Source of the DNA: Frondihabitans sp. PhB188
Lineage (GTDB): Bacteria; Actinomycetota; Actinomycetes; Actinomycetales; Microbacteriaceae
NCBI RefSeq assembly: GCF_003752365.1
Contig: NZ_RJUO01000001.1
Span: 868,001 to 932,000, forward strand
DNA: 64,000 nt
Direction of reading: 5' to 3'
Shown here: in pieces, positions 45,851 through 54,695 of the stretch
How positions within the stretch are numbered: position 1 is the stretch's first letter
How the letters are laid out: each line of letters begins with the position of its first letter
Notes under the pieces: model-generated
What the model was told of the DNA's origin: nothing
Seen by the model: only the letters and a program-made list of their open reading frames with translations
Database searches by the model: none
Position numbers and translations under genes: made by a program

Positions 45851-46882
45851 CTAGCGGCGGCGAGGGCGGGGGCGCGCGACGGCCGTCGAGCCGGCGACGT
45901 GCAGCGTGCACGGCAGCAGCAGGTGCAGGGGCTCGGCCGCCGGGCCGTCGAGCTGGTTCACGAGCGACTCGGCGGCGATGCGGCCCAGCTGCCGGCCGGG
46001 CGAGTCCATCGTCGTGAGCGGCGGCTCGTGCAGGGCGCCCGCCGCAGTCGACGACGCGATCGACATGACCGAGACGTCGCCGGGCACGTTCAGCCCCTGC
46101 TCGGCGAGGCCGCGCATGAGGCCGAAGGTCGAGTCGTCTTTCATGATGAGCACCGCCGTCACCTCGGGATCGGCCGCGATGAGGTCGTGAGCCGCGGCGT
46201 TGCCTCCGGCCGTCGACTCGCCGCAGTGCACGACGATCGCGTGCATCCCGCGGCGCTCGGCCGAGCCGAGGAATGTCGACTCGGTGCGGATGTGCGGGGC
46301 GTACCCGGCCATCGGGCTGCCCTCCATGTCTTCGGTCACCAGGCCGACCCGCTCGTGCCCGAGGCTCTGGAGGTAGTCGAGGCTGTCCTCGATCGTCGTC
46401 TCGAAGTCGATGTCGACGTACGAGAGGGCCTCGGGATGCCGGGTGCGGCCGATCGCCGTGAACGGGACGCCGCGCTCGAGGAGGAGGTTGATGCGGTGAT
46501 CCTCCATCTTGATCTCCATGACGATGACGCCGTCGATGAGCCCGCCCGAGATGAGGTCGTCGACGTCTTCGCCGTTCGCCTCGCTCGGCCAGAGCACGAG
46601 GTGGTACCCGAGGTCGGAGGCGCGACCCGCTGCGCTGGTGAAGAAGCTGGTCGCCGTCGGGCCCATCCGGTGCTCGACCGACGGGAAGAGCAGAGCCATG
46701 ATCCGCGTGCGGCGGCTGGCCAGCGCTCGGGCGACGACGTTGTTGCGGAAGCCCAGCTCGGCCATGGCCGAGGTGACGCGGTCGCGGGTCGATGGCGAGA
46801 CGTTCTTGGTGCCGTTGACGACGAACGAGACCGTGGCGATCGAGACCCCCGCGCGAGTCGCGACATCTTGCATTGTCGCCAT
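45851..46882 (-). CDS. LacI-family transcriptional repressor of the divergent sugar operon
   Basis: A 343-residue repressor: N-terminal HTH (MQDVATRAGVSIATVSFVVN) with hinge RALASRRTRIMALLFP, then a periplasmic-binding-protein-like effector domain (DGVIVMEIKMED, VGLVTEDMEG, AVLIMKDDSTFG). ATG 46882 follows AGGAGG. It is transcribed away from the sugar ABC operon; two AAGCGCTT half-palindromes in the shared gap are its probable operators, matching LacI-family sites. The sequence suggests disaccharide or glycoside sensing. Confidence 0.9.
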   Translation of the reverse strand: MATMQDVATRAGVSIATVSFVVNGTKNVSPSTRDRVTSAMAELGFRNNVVARALASRRTRIMALLFPSVEHRMGPTATSFFTSAAGRASDLGYHLVLWPSEANGEDVDDLISGGLIDGVIVMEIKMEDHRINLLLERGVPFTAIGRTRHPEALSYVDIDFETTIEDSLDYLQSLGHERVGLVTEDMEGSPMAGYAPHIRTESTFLGSAERRGMHAIVVHCGESTAGGNAAAHDLIAADPEVTAVLIMKDDSTFGLMRGLAEQGLNVPGDVSVMSIASSTAAGALHEPPLTTMDSPGRQLGRIAAESLVNQLDGPAAEPLHLLLPCTLHVAGSTAVARPRPRRR

Positions 46883-46947
46883 CGGGCCTCCTGCCTGAAT
46901 CGGGTGGATTCACTGTAGCGGGAAACCGACCAGAGGAATTTGTTGCG

Positions 46948-46975
46948 TTAAGCGCTTTACTAGCTAAGCGCTTTA
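46948..46975. promoter_or_regulatory. Tandem LacI-type operators AAGCGCTT, 16 bp apart
   Basis: Two copies of TAAGCGCTTTACT (perfect palindromic core AAGCGCTT at 46950-46957 and 46966-46973) are repeated at 16-bp spacing in the divergent gap, closer to the repressor gene. Such centrally symmetric CG-centred palindromes are typical LacI-family operators, so autoregulation plus control of the operon is expected. Confidence 0.8.
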
Positions 46976-47098
46976 CTGCTACGTTCATGCCACTCGAGAA
47001 CGCAACGAAGCGCTCCCTGCCTCGTGCACCCCCGAGCGCGGCGATCACCGCCGCACCCCCACCCCACGAGATGCACACACCACGAGAAGAGCTAAGCA

Positions 47099-48343
47099 AT
47101 GAAGCCTAGATTCCCCGAACTGCGCCGTGCCACGAGGCTCCGTCGAACTATCATCGGCGCCGTCGCCATGGCGGCCACCGTGCCGCTGGTCCTGACCGGC
47201 TGCTCGGCCGGAGGCGGCGGCTCGTCGTCGGCCGACTCGAAGACCCTCACCATCGAGGACTACTACGCGGCGAGCTTCAACCCCATCTACAACCAGTGCG
47301 CCAAGACGGTCGGCGCCAAGGTCAAGATCAACCACGTCGCCGGCGCCGGCCTGATCGCGAAGGTGCTGCAGCAGGCGTCGTCGCGCACCCTGCCCGACGT
47401 CCTCATGCTCGACAACCCCGACGTGCAGCAGATCGCCGCCTCGGGCGCCCTCTCGCCGCTCGACGACTACGGCCTCAGCGCCGACGGCCTCGTGCCGGCC
47501 GTCGAGAAGGCCAACACCTACAAGGGCAAGCTGTACGGCCTTCAGCCGGTCACCAACTCGATCGCGCTCTACTACAACACCAAGCTCCTCAAGGCCGCCG
47601 GCGTCACCCCGCCGAAGACCTGGGACGAGCTCCGTGCGGCAGCGAAGAAGCTGACCACGGGCAAGACCTACGGCTTCGCGATGAGCAACATCAACACGTA
47701 CGAGGGCACCTGGCAGTTCCTGCCCTTCTTCTGGTCGAACGGCGGCGACGAGAAGAACATCGACACCACCGCGGCCACCGAGGCCCTGCAGTTCGACCTC
47801 GCCCTCCAGAGCGACGGCTCGATGTCGAAGAGCTCGATCAACTGGGCCCAGGCCGACGTGAACAACCAGTTCATCGCCGGCAAGGCCGCCATGATGATCA
47901 ACGGCCCGTGGCAGCTGCCCGCCCTCAACGCCGCGAAGGGCCTCTCCTTCGACAGCGTGCCGATCCCGACGAAGGACGGCGCCGCCACGGTGGCCCCGCT
48001 CGGCGGCGAGGCGTTCACCGTCCCCGTGACGAAGGACTCCGCGAAGATGAAGCTCGCCGGCAAGTTCGTCGGCTGCCTCAACGAGGCCAAGATGCAGGCG
48101 ACCATCGCCGGCATCACCGGCAACGTCCCGACGAACATCGACGCGGCCGACGCCTGGGCGAAGGACCACCCGCAGGTCGCCTCGTTCGTCACCACGGTGA
48201 AGACCGCTCGCGCCCGCACCGGCGAGCTCGGCGAGGACTGGCCCAAGGCCGCCACGAAGATCTACACCGCCGTCCAGCTGGCCCTGACCGGAAAGGCGAC
48301 CCCCGCAGACGCGCTCAAGCAGGCGCAGACGCAGAACCAGTAG
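47099..48343 (+). CDS. Sugar ABC transporter substrate-binding lipoprotein
   Basis: A 414-residue cluster-B (maltose-type) binding protein. The N terminus is a lipoprotein signal with lipobox LTGC (Cys ~35), followed by a Gly/Ser linker. Family regions include VLMLDNPDVQQIAASG, YNTKLLKAAGVTPPKTWDEL, FIAGKAAMMINGPWQ. It captures an oligosaccharide outside the membrane for the two permeases downstream; the ligand is unknown, and a thu-like context suggests trehalose, maltose or another disaccharide. A GC-rich hairpin after the stop may raise its ratio to the permeases. Confidence 0.92.
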   Translation: MKPRFPELRRATRLRRTIIGAVAMAATVPLVLTGCSAGGGGSSSADSKTLTIEDYYAASFNPIYNQCAKTVGAKVKINHVAGAGLIAKVLQQASSRTLPDVLMLDNPDVQQIAASGALSPLDDYGLSADGLVPAVEKANTYKGKLYGLQPVTNSIALYYNTKLLKAAGVTPPKTWDELRAAAKKLTTGKTYGFAMSNINTYEGTWQFLPFFWSNGGDEKNIDTTAATEALQFDLALQSDGSMSKSSINWAQADVNNQFIAGKAAMMINGPWQLPALNAAKGLSFDSVPIPTKDGAATVAPLGGEAFTVPVTKDSAKMKLAGKFVGCLNEAKMQATIAGITGNVPTNIDAADAWAKDHPQVASFVTTVKTARARTGELGEDWPKAATKIYTAVQLALTGKATPADALKQAQTQNQ

Positions 48344-48349
48344 GTCGTC

Positions 48350-48385
48350 GGGGAGCCAGCCCGGCCGGGCCGGCTCCCCTTCCTT
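48350..48385 (+). terminator. Attenuator-like hairpin between binding protein and permease genes
   Basis: GGGGAGCC and GGCTCCCC (outer 8 bp), with GCCCGG/CCGGGC inside and a C/A mismatch, are followed by TTCCTTT. Placed after the binding-protein stop and 24 bases before the permease start, it is the usual partial terminator that makes binding protein more abundant than permeases. Confidence 0.75.
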
Positions 48386-48408
48386 TACAGAGCACAGGGA
48401 AGGCAGAT

Positions 48409-49362
48409 ATGAGCGTGTCAACGCAAGTGAGATTGGGCCGCGACGTCGTCACGACGCCGCCGGTCCGCCCGGGACGACGGCGAGCGCAGATGCTCAGCGG
48501 AGCGACGCGGTGGCTGTTCGTCACGCCGGCCGCGATCTTCGTGGCCGTGTTCTTCGGGTACCCCGTCGTCAAGAACGTCATCATGTCGTTCCAGGACTAC
48601 ACGACGAAGACCTTCTTCACGGGCGAGGCCCCGTGGGTGGGCTTCGCGAACTACGTCAGCATCTTCACCAGCTCGGTCTTCACGACCAGCCTCATCAACA
48701 CCGGCCTGTTCACCATCGGGTCGATCGTGATGCAGTTCGTGATCGGCCTGGGCCTGGCGCTGTTCTTCAAGCGCAACTTCCCGCTGTCGGCCTTCCTCCG
48801 CGGACTCCTCCTGCTCCCGTGGCTGCTGCCTCTGATCGCGTCCAGCGCGGTGTGGAAGTGGCTGCTCGACCAGGACAGCGGGGCGCTCAACCAGTTCCTC
48901 GGCATCTTCGGAGTTCCTGCCGTCCCCTGGCTCGTCAGCCCGAACCTCGCTCTGATCGCCGTCATCGGCGTGAACATCTGGCTCGGCATCCCGTTCAACA
49001 CGACCATCCTCTACAGCGGCCTGCAGGCCGTCCCGACCGAGCTCTACGAGGCGGCGTCGCTCGACGGCGCAACCGGGTGGAAGGCCTTCTGGCACATCAC
49101 CTGGCCCAGCATCCGCTCGGTCGTGAGCGTCGTGATAATCCTCGGGGTGGTCTACACGCTGAAGGTGGTCGATCTGATCCTCGGCCTCACCGGCGGCGGT
49201 CCCGCGAACTCGACGCAGACCCTTGCGACGAACGCGTACCACCAGTCGTTCATCAACTTCCAGTTCGGAATCGGAGCCGCCGTGAGCAACGTCCTCATCG
49301 TCGTGTCGTTCGTGTTCGCCATGATCTACCTGGCCATCTCGCGGAAGGCGGTCGACGAATGA
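48409..49362 (+). CDS. Sugar ABC transporter permease, MalF-type
   Basis: A 317-residue inner-membrane permease with six helices, including WLFVTPAAIFVAVFFGYPVV and the EAA loop ELYEAASLDGATGWKAFWHI that contacts the ATPase. ATG 48409 follows AGGGAAGG. It overlaps the next permease by four bases. No ATPase gene is present in the operon; in Actinobacteria one shared MsiK-type ATPase often serves many sugar importers. Confidence 0.93.
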   Translation: MSVSTQVRLGRDVVTTPPVRPGRRRAQMLSGATRWLFVTPAAIFVAVFFGYPVVKNVIMSFQDYTTKTFFTGEAPWVGFANYVSIFTSSVFTTSLINTGLFTIGSIVMQFVIGLGLALFFKRNFPLSAFLRGLLLLPWLLPLIASSAVWKWLLDQDSGALNQFLGIFGVPAVPWLVSPNLALIAVIGVNIWLGIPFNTTILYSGLQAVPTELYEAASLDGATGWKAFWHITWPSIRSVVSVVIILGVVYTLKVVDLILGLTGGGPANSTQTLATNAYHQSFINFQFGIGAAVSNVLIVVSFVFAMIYLAISRKAVDE

Positions 49363-50237
49363 CCGTCAGCATCCCCCGTGCGCAGGCGCGAGTCCGTGCC
49401 GCGACGACGACGAACCCCCGCAAGCCGAAGAGCAAGGCCCGCTCGATCCCGCTGACCATCGTCGGGATCATCATCCTGGCGATTATGGTCTTCCCGGTCT
49501 ACTGGATGGTCAACACGAGCCTGCAGGCGACTGCGGGGGCGGCCACGGCCACCTGGTTCCCGTTCTCGCCGACGTTCGCCGGCTATCAGGCCGCGTTCTC
49601 GCAGCAGGGCCAGAACTTCCTGTCGAGCATGATCATCGCGCTCAGCACGGTCGTCGTCACGCTGGCGATCGCGACCCCGGCGGCCTACGGCCTGGCGCGG
49701 TTCAAGATGCGGGGCACCCGACCGCTTCTGCTGATCCTCCTGATCACGCAGATGGTGCCGACGATCGTCGTGGCGAACGCGCTCTACACGCTGTTCAACG
49801 ACGTCGGGCTGCTCAACTCGTACGTCGGCCTGATCCTCGCCGACAGCGCGGTGCAGGTGCCGTTCGCGATCCTGCTGATGCGGGCGTTCATGGAATCGCT
49901 GCCGCCGAGCCTGGTCGAGGCGGCGCTGGTCGACGGCGCGGGCGACTTCCGCGCATTCGTGTCGATCGTCATCCCGATCAGCCGCAACGCCATCGTGACG
50001 GCGGCCCTGTTCACCTTCCTCGGGGCCTGGGGCGACTTCCTGATCGCGCTGACGCTGACGTCGACCGACGCGGTGAGGCCGATCACCCTCGGCATCTACA
50101 ACTACATCGGGTCGAACGTGACCGACTGGGGTCCCGTCATGGCCACCTCGGTGCTCGCGTCGCTGCCTGCCGCGGTGCTCCTCCTCTTCGCGCAGAAGTA
50201 CATCGCGGCCGGCGCGCTCGGCGGGGCCGTGAAGTGA
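49359..50237 (+). CDS. Sugar ABC transporter permease, MalG-type
   Basis: A 292-residue partner permease with six helices and the EAA loop SLVEAALVDGAGDFRAFVSI. It starts with ATGA overlap on the MalF-type stop. The N-terminal ~28 residues are basic (NPRKPKSKARS). Its stop overlaps the GTG of the following oxidoreductase (GTGA), tying transport to catabolism. Confidence 0.93.
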   Translation: MTVSIPRAQARVRAATTTNPRKPKSKARSIPLTIVGIIILAIMVFPVYWMVNTSLQATAGAATATWFPFSPTFAGYQAAFSQQGQNFLSSMIIALSTVVVTLAIATPAAYGLARFKMRGTRPLLLILLITQMVPTIVVANALYTLFNDVGLLNSYVGLILADSAVQVPFAILLMRAFMESLPPSLVEAALVDGAGDFRAFVSIVIPISRNAIVTAALFTFLGAWGDFLIALTLTSTDAVRPITLGIYNYIGSNVTDWGPVMATSVLASLPAAVLLLFAQKYIAAGALGGAVK

Positions 50238-51415
50238 CCACGGCCTCGGAAGGGGTGCCCGTCGATCGCGGCACCCCGCTCCGGGTCGTCCTCGTGGGCG
50301 CGGGCCTCATGGGCCGCAACTGGCTCGAGGCGCTCCGGCACTCGGCCGATGCCCGTGTCGTCGGGATCGTCGACCTCGACCTCGACCTCGCGCGATCGGC
50401 GGCTGGCGAGTACGGCGTCGACGTCGTCGGGACGAGCGTCGCCGACGTCGCCGCCGCGGCGAGCGCCGAGGCCGTGATCAACGTCACGGTGCCCCGGGCC
50501 CACCTGCCGGTCACCACCGAGGCTCTCGATGCCGGGCTCCCGGTGCTCTGCGAGAAGCCGATCGCTCCCACGGTGGCGGAGGCGCTGCTCACGGCAGCCG
50601 CCGCCGAGGCGTCGGGCCGGCTGGTCATGACGAGCCAGAACCGCCGCTATTACAACTCGCTCGCCGCCTTCCGGGGCGCGATCGACGAGATCGGCGAGAC
50701 GGCCCTGCTCACCACCGAGTACGCCAAGGAGGCCCATTTTCCGGGCTTCCGGGAGACGATGGCGCACCCGCTCCTCGTCGACATGGCGATCCACGCCTTC
50801 GACGTCGCGCGCTACCTGCTCCGGTCGAACCCGGTGTCGGTGTGGTGCGAGACGTACAACCCGGCGTGGAGCTGGTTCGACGGCGACTCGGTCGCGACCG
50901 CGACCTTCGAGTTCGAGGGCGGTACCCGCTACCGCTACACGGGCTCGTGGACGACCCGCGGCATGGACACCTCCTGGAACGGCGTCTGGCGGGCCGGCGG
51001 CTCGCACGGCACGGCGACCTGGGACGGCGAGCGCGGCGTCGACATCGAGCGCGCCGACCCCTCGGCATCCGTGCCCGGCACCGGAGCGAGCGTCGTCACG
51101 AGCTCGGGTCTCTTGGAGCCGATCCGCGACGACGCACCCGAGGAGGTCGCCGGGGCGCTGGCCGACTTCGTCGACGCCGTCCGCACGGGGCGCACGCCCG
51201 AGAGCGAGGTCCACGCGAATGTCCTGAGCCTCGCCATGGTCGAGGCCGCCGTGAGGTCGGCCGACACGGGGGTCCGCGTGCGCATCGCGGACGTGCTCGA
51301 CGACGCCTACGCGACCGCCCTCGACCTCCCCGCTCCCCCCGCCGTCCACGACGCGCTCCTCGCCTGGGGCTCCGCGTCGGTCGGCCTCCACCTCTTTCAC
51401 CCCGTCGACGCCTGA
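50234..51415 (+). CDS. Gfo/Idh/MocA-family oxidoreductase 1 (ThuB-like position)
   Basis: A 393-residue NAD(P)-dependent sugar oxidoreductase. The Rossmann fingerprint VVLVGAGLMGRNWLEAL is near residue 17, the EKP catalytic motif is GLPVLCEKPIAPT, and the C-terminal alpha/beta domain holds HPLLVDMAIHAFD with the family Asp and His. It is similar to the oxidoreductase at 52280 (shared NP-WSW, D---AT-FEFEGG, LSLAMVEAA), indicating duplication around ThuA. By analogy with ThuAB it may make 3-keto-sugars. Confidence 0.9.
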   Translation: MTTASEGVPVDRGTPLRVVLVGAGLMGRNWLEALRHSADARVVGIVDLDLDLARSAAGEYGVDVVGTSVADVAAAASAEAVINVTVPRAHLPVTTEALDAGLPVLCEKPIAPTVAEALLTAAAAEASGRLVMTSQNRRYYNSLAAFRGAIDEIGETALLTTEYAKEAHFPGFRETMAHPLLVDMAIHAFDVARYLLRSNPVSVWCETYNPAWSWFDGDSVATATFEFEGGTRYRYTGSWTTRGMDTSWNGVWRAGGSHGTATWDGERGVDIERADPSASVPGTGASVVTSSGLLEPIRDDAPEEVAGALADFVDAVRTGRTPESEVHANVLSLAMVEAAVRSADTGVRVRIADVLDDAYATALDLPAPPAVHDALLAWGSASVGLHLFHPVDA

Positions 51416-51485
51416 CCCGCAGCTCCGCCGACCAGCCGAACACCGACAAGCCACACACCGACAAGCCAGTACAGAAGGGCTCACC

Positions 51486-52283
51486 ATGTCAACACCTCTC
51501 CGCGTCACCGTCTGGGGCGAGAACGTCCACGAGAAGGTCGAGCGCCACGTCGCCGAGCGCTATCCCGACGGCATGCACGGCGCGATCGCCGCCGGCATCC
51601 AGGAGAACCTCCCCGACGCCGTGATCACCGTCGTCACCATGGACATGCCCGAGCACGGCCTCACCGACGAGCTCCTCGCCGACACCGACGTGCTCACCTG
51701 GTGGGGCCACGCCGCACACGGCGACGTCGACGACCTCATCGTCGACCGCGTCCACCGCCACGTCCTGAGCGGCATGGGCCTGCTCGTGCTGCACTCCGGC
51801 CACTGGTCGAAGATCTTCGGCAAGCTCATGGGCACGACCTGCACCCTCCGCTGGCGCAGCGAGCACGACCAGGAGCTCGTCTGGACCGTCAACCCGCAGC
51901 ACCCGATCACCCGCGGCGTGCCGAACCCGATCGTCATCCCCGAGCAGGAGATGTACGGCGAGTACTTCGACGTGCCCACCCCCGACGAGCTCGTCTTCAT
52001 CTCGGGGTTCACCGGCGGCGAGGTCTTCCGCTCGGGCATGACCTACCGTCGCGGGCTCGGCAAGATCTTCTTCTTCTCGCCCGGCGACCAGGACTTCCCC
52101 GTCTACCACCACAAAGACGTTCGACGCGTGATCGCGAACGGCGTCGAGTGGGCGCGCCCCGAGCGCGAGCGCGCCATTCCGACGCTCAACCGCTACGACC
52201 TCGGCGAGTACTTCGACGGCCAGCACTACGCCGGTCCGTTCGACCACCCGCTGGAGGCCCCGGCCGAATCGGTCGGCGCATGA
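51486..52283 (+). CDS. thuA: ThuA domain-containing protein (trehalose utilization family)
   Basis: A 265-residue class-I-glutamine-amidotransferase-like fold protein of the ThuA family. Seen: VTVWGENVHEKV, VLTWWGHAAHGDV, LLVLHSGHWSKIFGKLMG and FFSPGDQDFPVYHH. In Rhizobia ThuA acts with the Gfo/Idh protein ThuB in disaccharide catabolism through keto-sugars; the same pairing holds here. AAGGG precedes ATG 51486. The 70-base leader contains a duplicated ACACCGACAAGCCA. Its stop overlaps the next ATG. Confidence 0.88.
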   Translation: MSTPLRVTVWGENVHEKVERHVAERYPDGMHGAIAAGIQENLPDAVITVVTMDMPEHGLTDELLADTDVLTWWGHAAHGDVDDLIVDRVHRHVLSGMGLLVLHSGHWSKIFGKLMGTTCTLRWRSEHDQELVWTVNPQHPITRGVPNPIVIPEQEMYGEYFDVPTPDELVFISGFTGGEVFRSGMTYRRGLGKIFFFSPGDQDFPVYHHKDVRRVIANGVEWARPERERAIPTLNRYDLGEYFDGQHYAGPFDHPLEAPAESVGA

Positions 52284-53431
52284 CCGGGTTCCGCGCCGAG
52301 GCGCCGTCGGATCGTCCGCTCCGGGTGATCCAGGTCGGCGCGGGCGGCATGGGCCAGGCCTGGCTCGGCACCGTCGCGGCCGATCCCGACGTCGAGCTCG
52401 TCGGGATCGTCGACCTCAACCTCGACGCGGCGAAGGCCTCCGCGCAGGCGCTGGGTTCAGGTGCACCCGGGGCGCAGGAACTGGCCGTCGGCACCGACCT
52501 CGCGGCACTCGTCGAGCAGACCCGCCCGGATGCCATCCTCGACATCACGGTCCCCGTGGCCCACCACCCGGTGACGACCCAGGCGCTCTTCCTCGGCCTT
52601 CCAGTGCTCGGCGAGAAGCCGGTGGCGCCGACGATCGCGCAGTCGCTGTCGCTGGCGGCCGCGGCGGAGGTCTCGGGCGAGCTGTTCATGGTGTCGCAGT
52701 CGCGGCGCCGCAACGACCAGCTCGTCGACCTGAGGCAGCACGCCGCCCTGCTCGGCGACGTCGGCATCGTCACGACCGAGTTCTACAAGGCGCCGCACTT
52801 CGGCGGGTTCCGCGAGGAGATGGACGACGTCCTCCTTCTCGACATGGCCATCCACCCGTTCGACTCGGTGCGCTACCTCCTCGGAACCGAGCCGGTCTCG
52901 GTCTACTGCGAGTCGTACAACCCGTCGTGGTCGTGGTACTCCGGCGACGCGGCGGCGACCGCGCTGTTCGAGTTCGAGGGCGGCGTCCGCTACGAGTACG
53001 ACGGCTCGTGGTGCAGCCCCGGGTTCGAGACGTCGTGGAACGGATCGTGGCGGGTCAGCGGCGAGCACGGCTCGGCGCTGTGGAACGGCGACGACTCCCC
53101 CACGAGCGAGGTCGACGGCGGGCTGGGAGTTCCTGCGCCCGCTGCCTCGCTCGGCGACGGGATCGCCGGCTCGCTGACGGCTTTCACCCGCGCGCTCCGG
53201 ACGGGCGAGGCCCCCGACGGCGAGGTGCACGGAAACATCATGAGCCTGGCGATGGTGGAGGCCGCGATCGCATCCAAGAACCAGCGCCGCCGCATCCTGA
53301 TCGACGAGGTGCTCGAGGGCGCGCTGACCGAGGCGATCGCCGCCGAGACGCGCGACGACGTGCGCGAGCGCCTGACGTCGTGGGGCTCGGTCCGCTCCGC
53401 TCTCGCCGCCGTCGGCTCCCGCGTCGCCTGA
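52280..53431 (+). CDS. Gfo/Idh/MocA-family oxidoreductase 2
   Basis: A 383-residue paralogue of the oxidoreductase at 50234, with VIQVGAGGMGQAWLGTV, GLPVLGEKPVAPT and VLLLDMAIHPFDSVRYLLG. ATG 52280 overlaps the ThuA stop (ATGA). It ends the six-gene operon; a hairpin (53439-53481) follows eight bases after the stop. Two related dehydrogenases in one operon may form a heteromer or act on successive sugars. Confidence 0.9.
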   Translation: MTGFRAEAPSDRPLRVIQVGAGGMGQAWLGTVAADPDVELVGIVDLNLDAAKASAQALGSGAPGAQELAVGTDLAALVEQTRPDAILDITVPVAHHPVTTQALFLGLPVLGEKPVAPTIAQSLSLAAAAEVSGELFMVSQSRRRNDQLVDLRQHAALLGDVGIVTTEFYKAPHFGGFREEMDDVLLLDMAIHPFDSVRYLLGTEPVSVYCESYNPSWSWYSGDAAATALFEFEGGVRYEYDGSWCSPGFETSWNGSWRVSGEHGSALWNGDDSPTSEVDGGLGVPAPAASLGDGIAGSLTAFTRALRTGEAPDGEVHGNIMSLAMVEAAIASKNQRRRILIDEVLEGALTEAIAAETRDDVRERLTSWGSVRSALAAVGSRVA

Positions 53432-53438
53432 CCGACAA

Positions 53439-53481
53439 GGCGGGTCTCCGTCGGCTTCGGCCCCGTGACGAGAGACCCGCC
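53439..53481 (+). terminator. Terminator hairpin after the thu-like operon
   Basis: GGCGGGTCTC (53439-53448) pairs exactly with GAGACCCGCC (53472-53481) across a 23-base loop. It separates the sugar operon from the YihY-like gene. Confidence 0.7.
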
Positions 53482-53536
53482 CGCAGCGGCGGCCCCCGCC
53501 GATACCGGCGCGGGGCAGGCACGATACGGTCGGAGC

Positions 53537-54616
53537 ATGACGACCGCGCCCGAGAAGAACGCCGTCGACCGCCTCTTCGACCGCGTGTTCGCATTCTTCC
53601 CGATCCGCGTGATGCTGCTGTTCGGCGGCAAGAACGGGTTCGTGCTCGCCGCCGGCCTGGCCTACCAGGCGCTGTTCGCCCTGTTCGCGGCGCTGTGGTC
53701 GGGCTTCGCGGTCGCCGGAATCGTGCTGTCGCAGAGCCCGTCGCTGCAGGACTCCCTGTTCGATATCATCGACGCGTCGGTCCCGGGCCTCATCTCGTCG
53801 CCCGGCGGAGGCGGCAAGGGCGCGATCGACCCGACCTCGCTGCTGCACGCCAGCGTGTTCAGCCTCACCGGCGCGATCGCCGTCGTCGTGCTGGTGTTCA
53901 CGGCCATCGGGTTCCTCGGCTCGGCGCGCGGATCGGTGCGCACGATCTTCGACGTGCCGCAGCCGACGGAGCCCTTCCTGCTGCTCAAGGCGAAAGACCT
54001 CCTGATCGGGCTGCTGTTCGGCGTGGCGGTGCTGGCCTCGAGCGTGCTGTCGCTGGTGAGCACCTCGTCGGTGCGGTTCCTGCTCGGGATGCTCGACATC
54101 TCGCAGTCGAACCCGGCCGCCACCCTGCTGCTGCGGCTGGTCGGCCTCGCCGTGGTCTTCGTCTTCGACACGGCCGTGCTGATGGGGCTCTTCATCGTGC
54201 TCGCCGGCCTGCACATCCCCCGGCGGCGCCTCCTCCAGGGCGCTCTGCTCGGCGCGCTGGCGCTCGGCGTGCTGAAAACGGTCGCAGGATCGCTGCTCGG
54301 GCGCGGCACGACCAATCCGCTCCTCGCGTCGTTCGCCGTCATCGTCGGTCTGCTCATCTTCCTGAACCTGGTCTGCCAGGTGCTGCTGATCGTGGCGTCG
54401 TGGATAGCGCTGATGATGGCGAGAGACGGAGTGCTGGCCGACCCCGTCGCCGAGAAGGCGCGCGTCGAGCGGCTGCAGGAGGAGCTGCGCCTCGAGCGGG
54501 AGCGCGAGGCCGCCGCGCGTCGCCGCGAGATCGAGCTCCGGGCGCTGCGGGCGAAGCCCCTGTGGATCCGGGCCGCCTCGGCCGTCCGAGACAGGTTCCG
54601 GCGCGGCGCTCCTTGA
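53537..54616 (+). CDS. YihY/BrkB-family (UPF0761-like) membrane protein
   Basis: A 359-residue membrane protein with six helices: e.g. AAGLAYQALFALFAALWSGF, IAVVVLVFTAIGFLGS, LLIGLLFGVAVLASSVLSL. The loop FLGSARGSVRTIFDVP and the C-terminal charged coil (VERLQEELRLEREREAAARRR) are as in actinobacterial YhjD-like proteins. Function is not settled. It stands alone between the sugar operon and xylAB. Confidence 0.85.
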   Translation: MTTAPEKNAVDRLFDRVFAFFPIRVMLLFGGKNGFVLAAGLAYQALFALFAALWSGFAVAGIVLSQSPSLQDSLFDIIDASVPGLISSPGGGGKGAIDPTSLLHASVFSLTGAIAVVVLVFTAIGFLGSARGSVRTIFDVPQPTEPFLLLKAKDLLIGLLFGVAVLASSVLSLVSTSSVRFLLGMLDISQSNPAATLLLRLVGLAVVFVFDTAVLMGLFIVLAGLHIPRRRLLQGALLGALALGVLKTVAGSLLGRGTTNPLLASFAVIVGLLIFLNLVCQVLLIVASWIALMMARDGVLADPVAEKARVERLQEELRLEREREAAARRREIELRALRAKPLWIRAASAVRDRFRRGAP

Positions 54617-54637
54617 CCTGACGCCAGCGCGCACCTA

Positions 54638-54658
54638 GTTTGGTGTTTGGCACAACAA
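54638..54658 (+). promoter_or_regulatory. Candidate XylR(ROK)-type operator upstream of xylA
   Basis: AGTTTGGTGTTTGGCACAAC, with the internal inverted repeat TGTT-TGGCAC-AACA, lies 38 bases before xylA. It resembles TTTGTTTG...AACAAA operators of ROK-type xylose repressors. The ROK gene at 44649 is a possible binder. Confidence 0.4.
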
Positions 54659-54695
54659 TCCCCGTGCCGTCTACCTCTCAGAACGGTGACCCCCC

